Below are positions 1 through 9,040 of a DNA stretch of 21,770 bases, piece after piece. The position numbers and the translations under genes are program-made. Within the stretch, counting starts at the first letter, position 1. Each line of letters starts with the position of its first letter. This DNA comes from Chara braunii (Eukaryota > Streptophyta > Charophyceae > Charales > Characeae): the NCBI GenBank assembly GCA_003427395.1, contig BFEA01000013.1:3020202-3041971 (forward strand), read 5' to 3'. The notes below the pieces were generated by a model that searched no databases, was not told the origin of the DNA, and saw only the letters and a program-made list of their open reading frames with translations.

Positions 1-100
1 GCCGACCCCGGGCCCACCCCCGCCCCCGCCCCGAGCCCCACGCTGTCAGTGCGAATACCCTGACAAGGGTATCCGGCTTGGTTTTTGCAAGTGGCATAAA
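1..100 (-). pseudogene. Possible retroelement gag fragment at window edge
   Basis: Read on the minus strand, this edge encodes a short stretch containing TKPDTLVRVFALTAW. It resembles TKKHWANTLVRVSVSTTD in the gag remnant near 15965. The two places share 16 identical bases (57-72 and 15965-15980), which also form a small hairpin with ACCC and GGGT arms. The rest of this edge is very C-rich on the plus strand. I infer a second, more decayed copy of the same type of element. The shared stretch is short and the flanks diverge quickly, so the call is weak. Confidence 0.25.
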
Positions 101-807
101 AGTTAAATTAATCTGGAGTCTTTGAGCGTCTGCGCGGACCCCGATGGTTGTCCGTACGCAGGCTAAGGGTTGTCTGAATAAAGGAGGCGAGAGGGTGCAC
201 AATTTTAAGGCGCGCGTGTGATTTTTTCTTCTTGTGTTTGATTAAAGAACTAGTACAGCCGACCGGTTTAAATTTGTTGGTTACCGATTAGGCTAAGGAT
301 TAAGAGGTTTGACTCTTGTCCACCACGACTAACCGACGGTAGGCTTGGCGGCCAGAATGGCGCATGTGTGATAGCCACGACGCAGCTTGGGTATGATGGT
401 GTAACGGTTAAGCAGCCGTAGGCCTGGACGTAGGTAGAAGTGTAGCCCAGGGCGTTTTCTTGGCCCGGGGGCATGGTGCACACCGCCTCATATGGAAATT
501 GGCACACGGTGGTTTCAGGCTTGCGCTTAGCCCTATAGGTTACGGAATTGGATTCTTGATACGGAGGTGCGGGGATCGAAGCTAGCGGGGCGACGACGTA
601 GGAGCAATGGAGCAGTGAAGGAGCTAAAGGGTTGAGGGTCCCGCGGGACTATCCCCCTCAGTTTTTGCTGAGGAGTCCGATTGTGGACCCGCCTGGCAGG
701 GCCAAGGGACCATCGAGTTTACCGGCCCCAGGCAAATCAAAATATTCAATCTCACTTATCAGGTTCCATCTTCTTGATCCAAACACAGGTCTGTGTCTCA
801 ACAGTTC
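101..807. other. GC-rich stretch without a supported gene
   Basis: No convincing gene. A minus-strand open frame at 268-507 encodes a proline- and tyrosine-containing low-complexity peptide, with no start context or domain I recognise. It could be the disordered part of an old gag protein, given the possible gag fragment to the left, but nothing in it proves that. Confidence 0.3.
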
Positions 808-1036
808 GTGGGGGAGCCTACTGAGCTAGGCTCTTGGTACTACGACCGGCCTCGGACCTGATTCCGGGCCCTAACCCATGCGGTACTAGGCAATCTAAAA
901 GAAACAGAAGTAAAAATAGGAGTGGGGGAGCCTACCGAGCTAGGCTCTTGGTACTACGACCGGCCTCGGACTCGATTCCGGGCCTGAACCCATGCGGTAG
1001 TAGGCAATCTAAAAGAAACAGAAGTAAAACGTAGGA
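808..1036. repeat. 114-bp tandem duplication with internal hairpins
   Basis: Two head-to-tail copies, 808-921 and 922-about 1035, nearly identical. Each begins GTGGGGGAGCCTA and ends in a run like AAGAAACAGAAGTAAAA. Inside each copy GAGCCTA pairs with TAGGCTC around a 6-nt loop, and a GGCC-CGGA/TCCG-GGCC arm follows. In copy 2 a TACTAC/GTAGTA pair encloses that second arm. GACTCGATTCC within the second arm resembles a polymerase III B box, but I could not place a matching A box. The period is a multiple of three, so a plus-strand frame (834-1034) stays open with a duplicated 38-residue unit. I regard that frame as incidental. Confidence 0.85.
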
Positions 1037-1932
1037 GGGGAGGCTGAGGCTAAGGGAAAGGAGGGACCCGCCGGCACGACACCTTAAGGCCATCGCGCGG
1101 CTAGTCCTTTGAGGACATTTGTTGAACTCAGAACGATGTAGGGAAGATTAGCACGGCCTCTGCGCAGGACTTACGCGTATAAGACGGGAGTAGCGTTCCT
1201 TTTTTTTTGGTTTGTTTGTTGTGGTAACTTTTGCAACGCTGGTCGCAGCACGTCGCTCGGGCACTGGTTCTGCTTGACCCTAACGCGAGGAGGGGGATGG
1301 GCCAAAAAGAGCCAACAGGGGCGTGTAGCAGTGCCAGGTGCATGCAAAGTGAAGGAATTCGAGATGGCGTAAAGATGAGCGGAGCGCAACGAAGCGAAGG
1401 GGGACGTGTGTGATTCCTTGTGGAATTGAGCGGAGGCGGAGGCGGCTTCGGGATTCTTGCCCCGGGCGAGTGGCGCGACGATGTTAGATCTGGGCGTTAG
1501 GAGTGTAGACTAGGAGTTAAAGGAGACGAGTGGTGCGCGGAGCCGTCGGGAAGAATGGGGTGTGACGGGGCAGAGAAGATGTACCTCTCCCGCTTCTCAA
1601 TGAAAACAGGCGGGAGGAGGTAAGGATTGGGGGTTTTGATATAGGGCGGAACAGGATACGAAGTCAATTTTAAAGGAGGGTTAGTAAAGTTGAGGATATA
1701 TGCTGGATAGTGTGCGTGAAGGAAAGGAGAGGACAAATAATAATAAGAACGAGGGTGACGAGTAACTCACCTGTTTCGCTGAGAGAACGGGTGGGTGGAG
1801 TTTCGCGTGGGGCTTCTCGAGCGTGTGAGGCCAGCAGTAAGTTTAAACTCGTAATTGGCGGAGTGGTATCGCTGCGGCTTGCAAGAGCTGTGCGCATGGA
1901 GGAAACCGGGAAGACAAACGGACCTACCCATT
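1037..1932. other. G-rich stretch, nothing recognised
   Basis: The plus strand is strongly G-rich and purine-biased. Several short frames on both strands are proline/serine/threonine- or arginine-rich, as expected by chance in such sequence. I see no domain, splice-consistent exon chain or RNA gene. Confidence 0.4.
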
Positions 1933-1955
1933 ATCGAACGAGAGATTCGTTCGAT
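1933..1955. repeat. Perfect 9-bp inverted repeat
   Basis: ATCGAACGA and TCGTTCGAT are separated by GAGAT, giving a 9-bp stem with a 5-nt loop. No T-run follows. It stands alone in G-rich DNA and its role, if any, is unknown. Confidence 0.8.
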
Positions 1956-2579
1956 CTTCTTTCTTTGCCTAGCCCATTGTTACAGCTTGTGAGAGGGTAG
2001 TAGCAAAGTTGGGGGCGAACTTGTTTTGATCAGGAAGATGCTCCTAACGATAGGGGTAGTGCCTCCCTATCTCTTTGTGCACATGTACCCAGCCAGCCTC
2101 TAAGCGGAAGATTCATTCTATGAGTTTTTCCCTATGGTGAAAACAGTGGGAAGTAGGTGACAGGATGTGAGAGCTCACTTGGGGAGTCGCAGCTGAGCGG
2201 GGAAGTGTGAGGCTAATCGTGGGATTGAGGACCTATCTACTGGTCGGGCGTAGCTATTGCATGGAAGAGGGGCCCACCTCTGAGCCGCTGCTGCTAGGGC
2301 TGGTTAAGACTGCAGCTGCGACTCGGCTCGGAAGGAGCACCAGGCCCCGCCAGGGGCGACGCTGCCTGTTTCGACCGGTCGAGGTCGTAGAGTCCAGTCG
2401 TGGGGTTGTGGACTTACCGGTTGACTGGCACGGTGCCCAGGGGCAACTAACTTAGCTATATATATCGTTGCCGCCTGATCAGGGCCAGGTCTGTGGACAT
2501 TTGAAGACCATCATCATGCTTTGGGCTGCATGACTGTGTCCCGCTGTTAGGTTCTGAGGAGCTGCATGTACGGGCCGCG
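1956..2579. other. Stretch without a supported gene
   Basis: Only short chance-length frames occur here (for example plus 2207-2455, arginine- and glycine-rich). There is a small TA run near 2457-2464. I recognise nothing. Confidence 0.4.
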
Positions 2580-3030
2580 GTCGATTGTCAAAGTAGTTGT
2601 TTATTGAGTGGTGGCTCTTTGAGTTGTTGCGAGTATGCCCATGTGAATGACGGTTGTTGCGGGTCACCGTGCATCTCGGTTGCTGTGGTACCTTTCGCTG
2701 CTCCATCGCTGTGAACTTTGTTGATTACATCGGTTGTGTTTCTGCTACATCAGTATTATGCTTGATGTGGGTTGCGGTGCTGGTTGACGACTGTACGAAC
2801 TGCTGTGTATTGGCTGCAGTTGCTGCAGCTGGGTCTGTTTCATTTACCAGACACAAAACTACTACGGTTGCTGCAGACGCCACTCGCTACTGTGCATTCT
2901 GACCGCAGTAGCGCCCCTGCTGCTCTATAGTTGTGCGCCCTGCTGTTCGTTTTGACCGTAGTGTCTGCGATAGCAGTCGCCGAGCTTGCTACAGACAGCT
3001 GCACTGTTTTTACTACGGTTGTTTGAGGGC
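2580..3030. repeat. Degenerate GTTGCTG/CTGCAG-rich low-complexity tract
   Basis: Words such as GGTTGTTGC, GTTGCTG, CTGCAG, ACTACGGTTG and GACCG(C/T)AGT recur irregularly. This looks like a decayed trinucleotide or minisatellite expansion. The open frames on both strands (plus 2654-2902, minus 2840-3226) are simple-sequence peptides rich in Cys, Val, Ser and Thr. I do not treat them as genes. Confidence 0.45.
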
Positions 3031-3743
3031 TATATAGTTGTTGCACCATGTTGGAAAGCAAAGGTGTAGTGTGAGGAAGGTGCTTGGGCTGCAGGGAGAG
3101 GCTGCTGATGCAACTTGGAGAAGGGACGACAAAGGAGGCTATTACTGTAGTTTGGGAGTCTGTAAGGAGAATAGGTCTCAGCGGTTTGACTATGGTTTGA
3201 CCAAGTTCTTGTGATTTGGCTACCATTGCAAGACCCTCAGGCGAAAGAAGACTCCAAGGCCCTCTCCTGCGAGTCTGAGCGCACCTCTCTTGGATCTGAG
3301 AGTCTCAAACCTATCATTATTTTTCTTTCTGACTCTAAATCTAGTCCATTGGTTCTGAGAGGAAGGCGGCAGGGGGGATTGCAACCCGTAGGTCTGCATC
3401 AAGACTCTATGGGGAGTCAGCCCACCGATTGTGGGAGCTCTGCTGGAACTTAGGAGGAGTTCTGGAGGTAGGAAACTGAGTGGTAATTTTCTGACTCCCT
3501 TTATAAACCAGTTATAACCCCTACCTGTATATCTTGCTACGTTTGACTGAGTATATTGCATGCACCCTATATTTGATTTTGGGTTTGACTTTCAAGACAT
3601 AACCCAGACTAAGTAAAGGAATGCATGCACACTTTCAGTTTTAGTTTTTGTTGGTTGTCTGAAAGCAGATTGTGAAAAGGGGTTGCATCAGGGGGAAGGT
3701 TGGGAGGAAGGCAATTTTGCTTGTGTTTGAACGGGTCTTATAG
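3031..3743. other. Transition region, no gene seen
   Basis: Base composition changes here from G-rich to AT-rich. Frames at plus 3211-3453 and minus 3220-3561 overlap on opposite strands and show no family resemblance. No feature is supported. Confidence 0.35.
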
Positions 3744-4450
3744 GGTCAGGCATTGTTTCTAAGATGAATGGCCTGACCGCTGTGTTTTGTTCTGTTTTCT
3801 GAAGGGCCAAGCATTGTTTCTAAGACAAATGGCTTGGTCGCTATGTTTATTTAATTTGGCCAAACATTGTTTCTAAGATGAATGGCCTGGTTGTTTTTTG
3901 TATGGGGTATTGACTGTGCAAACTTTGAGGACGAGACATTGTTTCTAAGATGAATGGTCTGATCGCTGTTTATTTTGGGTGGTTTCTGAACAGTCTCTGG
4001 GTTTTTAACGCAGAGTACTCTGCTTTTTTTGTGCCGAGAAAAGGGGTTGACCATTGTTTCTAAGACGAATGACTCAACTTTTTTGATTGTTTTATTCTGA
4101 GGGAGGTTCATGTCAAAGACTAGGCATTGTTTCTAAGATGAATGGTCTAAGTCTGAGGCTACATGATTGTAATGTAACTAAAGGAATAAGACTTTCTATA
4201 ATTATATATCTATATGTTTATAAGAACAAGGACAACCAGACATTGTTTCTACTACGAATGGTCTGATTATAGCCTTATCACAAATCACGAGAGTATAACT
4301 AAGAACTATAATTGAAGGTAACTTGGGCCGTCTGAGCATTGTTTCTAAGACGAATGACTCAGTCCTACGCTCACTTTTGAAGATTAAGCTCAGATAGATA
4401 TATACAACTTGGCTATTTAAACAGATCAAGGCAACTAAGCATTGTTTCTA
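3744..4450. repeat. Array of nine small hairpins with constant loop and variable stems
   Basis: A core close to CATTGTTTCTAAGAYGAATG starts at 3751, 3812, 3865, 3937, 4052, 4125, 4241, 4337 and (truncated) 4440, spaced 53-116 bp. In each full copy CATT pairs with AATG, leaving a 12-nt loop. A single unpaired G (six copies) or A (two copies) follows AATG. Outer arms of about 3-7 bp then pair, and their sequence differs from copy to copy with matching changes on both sides: GGTCAGG/CCTGACC, CCAAG/CTTGG, GTTGA/TCAAC, CAGA/TCTG, CTGAG/CTCAG. Copy 3 keeps pairing only partly (A:C, or G:U on the other strand). Copy 9 has lost its 3' arm. Some copies share trailing CGCTGT, so they derive from one ancestor. 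The transcribed strand cannot be decided. I know no family with this pattern. Confidence 0.85.
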
Positions 4451-4579
4451 TATATACAACTTGATAGGTAGTTGCTTTAGTGGCTCGCCACGTGCTAGAG
4501 CGATATGAGTTAGTTTCAATTTCTTCATTTCTGAGTTAGTTTTTTTACTTAGATCAATTTTTGCATTTTCAGAGATCAT
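4451..4579. other. AT-rich spacer
   Basis: Short AT-rich segment between the hairpin array and the next tandem repeat. No gene or motif recognised. Confidence 0.4.
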
Positions 4580-4985
4580 TTATTATACTTGGGCTCGTAT
4601 AAATTTTTGTAAGCCACTTTCCCTACGGGAAGCGCTGCCGAAATTTCTTCAAATCCAGGGAGTTGGTCAAATTTCGGTTTTTCAAGGTTCAACTTGTCTA
4701 AATTTCATACATGGCTTAGTAAAAATCTGGAAAGTCGTCTTTCCTAAAGGGAGTGCTGCCCAAATTTTTGCTAAATCAGGGAGTTAGACAAAATTTGACT
4801 TTGAAAAGTCAGAGACTATTTCTTTTTTTCATATTCGGGCTGATATAGAATCTCAAAAGGCACCTTTCCTACGGGAAGTGCTGCCAAAATTTTCTTAGTT
4901 TAAAGGAGTCAGATTATATTTTGACAGGTGACGATTTTGGTAATCCACTCTGGATAGGGGAGATTCTGCCATGATTCTACCTTTC
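4580..4985. repeat. Decayed tandem repeat of about 122 bp
   Basis: Three clear units and one degenerate one are marked by a conserved block resembling CTTTCCTACGGGAAGTGCTG at about 4617, 4739, 4864 and (degenerate) 4947. The block contains a small hairpin (TTCC(C)/(G)GGAA) that is kept best in units 1 and 3. After each block comes an AAATTT-rich stretch and a GGAGT(T/C)(A/G)G word, then an ATTT-rich segment. Unit spacing is about 122, 125 and 83 bp. It is a satellite-like or transposon-internal repeat of unknown origin. Confidence 0.7.
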
Positions 4986-5738
4986 TTTGGCCACTTGCCT
5001 AGAGGTAGACTTAGACCTAGTTAAATAGGATGAATTGAGTTAGATGGTGATGTGAAGATTATTCTCCATGGACTTATAAGTTTAGTCTTAAGCGTTGACC
5101 TGTCTTGTGTTACAGGCCAACTGAATCGATTGGGTTTAGGACTTGGACTAGATCCAACTTGATCCCTTGAGGATTACCTTCTGTTATCACTGATAACAGG
5201 TCAATTGCCGATTCGTCGGTCTACGACTCAACTCCATTCATCCTCAATACTCAACCTAAAAGGCTTTAGCCCTGGTGATTTTATTGTTTTATTAAGGTTT
5301 AACCCGGACTTTTTTTGAATGACCATTTAACAAAGGTACTGAGTATTTAATTATGGTTGGTTGGACAGAGGTGGGGGCTTGTGTGGCTAAAGCGAGAGAT
5401 ATGAGTGTAGAGATTGGTTGGAGTTGACTCCGTGTAGTGCGTGGACTCTTGTTTGACTCTTTGATGTGATTGCAAATATGTTCTGTGGTTCGGATTTTGG
5501 ATTTGACTGTCTTCGATCACACATATACATATGGCTGTGAGGAGTCCCACTGTGATTGTGAGAAGTGATCATCACATATTTATTCTCTAATATATATATA
5601 TATGTATCTATGTTTTGGTGTTCGCGTGGCCTGATTAGGCCCACGCTTCAAGATTAAATACAGGTTGAGATCGAAAAAAGAGGAAGAAAACCGCTCTAAT
5701 TCTTTGTATGCTTCTTAAAAAGAGTTCTTAGTCGAACA
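4986..5738. other. AT-rich stretch without genes
   Basis: No coding sequence recognised. It contains a short palindrome (5181-5199) and a TA microsatellite at 5589-5603. Minus-strand frames at 5347-5644 overlap one another in different frames and are not gene-like. Confidence 0.4.
5181..5199. repeat. Near-perfect palindrome, 9-bp arms
   Basis: CTGTTATCA and TGATAACAG flank a single central C. This is a perfect dyad and could be a protein-binding site or a relic of a terminal inverted repeat. No supporting context was found. Confidence 0.8.
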
Positions 5739-6041
5739 TTGGTCCTTGGCCGGGATTCAAGGTCTTTGTCCAGGGCATCCCAGGCCCTAGACTCTGCATG
5801 GAAGGAATCTCCCCTCGTGCATAGCCTATTTGCCCTGCCTGCCGAGACACTTAGCCCAAAGGCCGGAGGTCTCGCGGCTGCCGCACGGCTATTCCTTCAG
5901 TCGTGCAATATCGTGAGGAAGTAGACCCTCACGATACTTCGAGTCTGATACTTCAGTGTCATAAGCGGTACTCGGATCCACGAAGGACCGCTTGATTATG
6001 GGCACTACATAGTACGCCATCATTGCGACTGTTTGCGTACG
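5739..6041. other. GC-richer segment ending at adapter junction
   Basis: This segment is GC-richer than its neighbours and ends abruptly at the synthetic adapter. A plus-strand frame (5739-5924) and a minus-strand frame upstream of 5889 overlap and neither resembles a known family. A perfect 10-bp hairpin lies inside (5909-5918 with 5927-5936). Because of the adapter, this segment may not truly adjoin the sequence to its right. Confidence 0.4.
5909..5936. repeat. Perfect 10-bp inverted repeat
   Basis: TATCGTGAGG and CCTCACGATA enclose an 8-nt loop, AAGTAGAC. No T-run follows, and the function is unknown. Confidence 0.85.
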
Positions 6042-6067
6042 CACATCTAGATGTGTATAAGAGACAG
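6042..6067 (+). other. Nextera Tn5 mosaic-end adapter (assembly artefact)
   Basis: Positions 6049-6067 read AGATGTGTATAAGAGACAG, the 19-bp hyperactive Tn5 mosaic end used in Nextera libraries. The preceding CACATCT (6042-6048) matches the end of the inverted mosaic end, so 26 bases in all match the Nextera mate-pair circularisation junction. Native Tn5 outer and inner ends differ from this designed sequence, so a natural transposon end is unlikely. It sits directly against a GT microsatellite, a place where gap filling often fails. The join between left and right flanks should be treated as possibly chimeric. Confidence 0.95.
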
Positions 6068-6069
6068 GT

Positions 6070-6108
<39 letters not shown>

Positions 6109-6140
6109 TAGAAAAGAGAGTCGGAGGAAAAAAATCGAAG

Positions 6141-6189
<49 letters not shown>
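6068..6189. repeat. GT and GA microsatellites
   Basis: (GT)n runs from 6068 to 6094 and (GA)n from 6095 to 6108. A short impure purine stretch follows, then a second (GA)n at about 6143-6189. Open frames across it on both strands are simple Ser-Leu, Arg-Glu, His-Thr or Cys-Val peptides and are not genes. Confidence 0.95.
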
Positions 6190-6194
<5 letters not shown>

Positions 6195-6275
6195 AGAGTC
6201 GAAGACAAAAAAGTACAATTAGAGAGAGAGAGAGAGGGGGTGGGGCGAGAGTCGAAGACAAAAAAGTACAATTAG
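6190..6275. repeat. 33-bp direct repeat within purine-rich DNA
   Basis: A 33-bp segment beginning GGGCGAGAGTCGAAGAC and ending AAGTACAATTAG occurs identically at 6190-6222 and 6243-6275 (period 53). The copies are separated by GA and GGGG. It is either a young minisatellite or a misassembly product near the adapter. Confidence 0.85.
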
Positions 6276-6364
6276 GGATATGAGGAATATGAATTGTCTC
6301 ATAACTCACCGACATTAAGTAGCACTCCACTTTTTTCATTTGTCCGGTTAGTTATCCCTTCTTG

Positions 6365-6705
6365 TCATAGATAAACTGAATGACAATTCTCATAACCAGT
6401 TAAAGTTTCCATCATCATTGCAACCTTCTTGACGTAAGAACGAATAACATAAAAACTTTCTTTCAAGAAGTGAGCCTGCACTATACAGATGGTCGAACTC
6501 CTAGAATGATAGACTCAACAACGCTTGTACTGATAAGGAAGTACCTCCTTAGAAGTGAGTTTAGAAGCTCCTTCGATACATCTTTGACCAACATTCCTGG
6601 TGAAGAAATTACTCTACCTCTCGTTTGTTTTCTTATTTTTCCGTTTCTCAAAAGTGTTAAGCGCTCATAAGGCATACCTTTGATGAAACCTGATCCTCTT
6701 CAACA
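6365..6705 (-). pseudogene. Frameshifted coding-like remnant, unknown protein
   Basis: On the minus strand an open block (6705 to 6481) reads like a normal globular protein, with pieces such as GFIKGMPYERLTLLRNGKI and VKDVSKELLNSLLRRYF, ending at a TAG. A second frame overlapping the end continues as AHFLKESFYVIRSYVKKVAM to a TGA at 6365. The composition is balanced, with leucine, charged and aromatic residues mixed, unlike the simple-sequence frames nearby. I infer one ancestral reading frame broken by a frameshift, or two exons with an unseen junction. I do not recognise the family. It lies downstream, in the same orientation, of the remnant at 7413-8079, so both could come from one gene or transposon. 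Confidence 0.4.
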
Positions 6706-6762
6706 AGTAATGACAATTTTTTCCCCAATCAAGAGTAATACCTCACACATGAAGAGATTAGA

Positions 6763-6779
6763 CACAATTAGTAATTGTG
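6763..6779. repeat. Palindrome, 8-bp arms
   Basis: CACAATTA and TAATTGTG flank a single G. The dyad is perfect and has no recognised role. Confidence 0.75.
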
Positions 6780-7412
6780 ATCTCCAAGAGAATCATGAAT
6801 CACTGAGAATACTAAAATTGATATGATGGTTAAGACATTCCCAATATTTCTTAAGTCTTAATCAAAGCTCAAAGTTGATGCTGACCCAGGTTAGTTCCAG
6901 ACACGAAAAATTCTCATGTACCCAGCAACATCGCCATTTTTGTCGCACTTTTTTCAATCAGACCACTTATGGCGACCAGAAAAACCAACAGTCTGTCACG
7001 CAAGATTTTAATGGTTTTTGTAAAAATAATTAAATTAAATAATGCAAATTTTTTTTAATTGTGTGCGTCCGACTTCGAGCGAGACCCTTCAATTACGGTC
7101 TACGTTAGTCCCCGGCTTTAAAAATATTCAATTATATAAATAATAATTATAAAATTTTAATGTGCCATGCATATAACAAGGTTGTTAATTTACTAACTTT
7201 GAGAACCATGACAAAATCATTAGAAAACATAACTTCAAACAAAGTCAATGCAAGTGAATCAAGACTTGCTGACTCAAGGCAAATACAAGATAAATTATGG
7301 AAAAGTGAGAACTAGTAATAATATCTGAAAATACAGATGAATAGGCATGACCGACACTCCTCGAGAGTCCTCATTCATCCCTCTAGAATCTCATCCTCAA
7401 TCTCTCATTTGA
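6780..7412. other. AT-rich stretch, nothing recognised
   Basis: AT-rich DNA with no supported gene on either strand. It could be intron or intergenic sequence between the two minus-strand remnants on either side. Confidence 0.35.
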
Positions 7413-8079
7413 TTATACGCCTCTTGTAACTTGAGTCATGTCCACGTACTTTCTGAGATTGTGGCTTAGAGATATAGAGTCACCTAAAACCTGCAAGTTC
7501 TGAACACTTTCATCCAAGACAAAAAATGTGGAAGTCAACCATAGCACATAACTACTCCCACAGTGTAGGGAGATATGACTAGGAGAAGATTCATCGTCTG
7601 CGATGCTGAAATTCAGATGGTTCGGTCAATAGCTCGTAGTCAATCTCTGCAGGGGGGATATACCTCTTAGTCAAATCAACAAAATCACCCCAGCAAGGGT
7701 GATCTATGAGAAGAAAGGGAACTGGAGGCCTGAGATAGTCTGTGTAGAGCTTGGGTCCAAAACTACAGTTCAACTTTGTGCCATTTTCATCAAGCTCTTT
7801 ATCCTTCTCCGCAAGGTATCTGGCTGTTGAGATCTAGACTGAAACAAAGTGCTCATGAGTTTCCTTACCTATCTTCATATAAAGCCTCAAGTCATGAATA
7901 GTACCATCTGCAAACTTGATAAGGATAACGAAGATTGACAAATTTTTATGTTTGAAACCGCTTGCACTGATATATTGGTACTGGAAAGCATCCTTGGAAG
8001 CATTCTGATTTAGGTTGGCCAGAACTGATTCTTTGACCGAAAATGACTTACTAGTACTTATGTTATGAGATGGGTACTG
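7413..8079 (-). pseudogene. Broken coding-like region of about 220 residues, unknown protein
   Basis: The minus strand reads as a coherent protein over about 160 codons (8079 to 7591), with pieces such as SVKESVLANLNQNASKDAFQ, FADGTIHDLRLYMKIG, LAEKDKELDENGTKLN and DYLRPPVPFLLIDHPCWGDF. It is interrupted once by TAG at 7834-7836. Near 7610 a single frame change leads into another 65 open codons (NFSIADDESSPSHISLHCGS, then FVLDESVQNLQVLGDSISLS) ending at TAA, 7413-7415. A GTAAGG donor (7868-7863) and a CAG acceptor (7826-7824) would remove 45 nt including the TAG and keep frame, so a very short intron is an alternative to decay. The left end may be an acceptor (TTAATTCAG) rather than a start. 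I recognise no domain. Confidence 0.45.
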
Positions 8080-9040
8080 AATTAACTATGAATGTCTTTG
8101 ATAAGAACACTGTCAGATTGATGTTGATTTGTGTAGTGACTGAATAATGATAGGTCCTGACTGAGGGTCATTGATGATGTGGTTGTACTGATCATTTCAC
8201 CATATTAATTCTTATGACAAAGTATACATTCGACTGTGAACTATTTTTTGACAATGATGAACGTTTCGTTTCTCCTTTGAGTCTTGACTGACGTAATGTA
8301 GTCTGCCTTAATGTCCTTCCATTTGTTTGTTTTCTCTTGATGTGTGTTGAATGCTCCTTAGAGGGATTTCCTCTCTCTTTTTATTATTAGTCTTTGTCCC
8401 ACTGAGTAGAAGAATCTGGCCTGAGCGATCCCTTAATCTTCCTTGTGTTTTTCCTTTGAATTTAAATGATTGGACATGTCGCGTATGCCAAAATAGTTCA
8501 CTGCTGGTCACTGATAGTCTCCCTGGTTTGGTCAGCGGCCTCTATGGATGAGTAAGTACCATGCAACATCCCGTCTGACCCATGGGACTACAAGACATAC
8601 TCAATAAACACATGGTCTTTTATCAACGTTGTTCTTTTTTCTTTCATCTGATCCTCGTAGAACAGGATGCCCTCAACGACTTTGTTTTCCTATCCTTTAA
8701 CTCCGTCCCTGTGAAGACTGCAGGACATCACGAGAATGTACTTATTCTACATAGTTCTTCTCTCACTTTACGGAGGCATGCTTCTAGTTAATTTGTCAGG
8801 AAGGAGAGTACAAGTTTTGTTTACCTTTTGTACTAGGAGTGACAATTGAAAATTTTTTACTCATTTACAGTGCACGAATATTCTGTAGCCCCCGTTCAGA
8901 AAGTATATCGAAATACTGCTACTCACTACCCTTATTGATATATGACATCATTTAACACGAACCTGGTTGGGATACGCAACTGGAGTTTAGGCTTGACACA
9001 AAATATCGTAGGTATTGCCCCTTTTCTTGTATAACGTTGT
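8080..9040. other. AT-rich stretch without a supported gene
   Basis: Short frames exist (minus 8308-8511, plus 8351-8551, plus 8582-8791), but they overlap on opposite strands and show no family resemblance. No RNA gene or repeat was seen. Confidence 0.3.

Noticed and set aside
834-1034. Plus-strand gene with 38-residue repeat
   Set aside because: The frame stays open because the 114-bp duplication is a multiple of three. No start context, domain or neighbouring exon supports it.
3744-4450. CRISPR array
   Set aside because: The repeats are hairpins of unequal spacing (53-116 bp) with variable stems, the spacers share sequence, and the context is eukaryotic.
6049-6067. Natural Tn5 transposon end
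   Set aside because: The sequence is the engineered mosaic end, partly preceded by its inverted copy as in mate-pair libraries. No IS50 or Tn5 sequence is near.
6023-6339. Open frames across the GT/GA microsatellites
   Set aside because: They encode simple two-residue repeats and exist on both strands in several frames, partly through adapter sequence.
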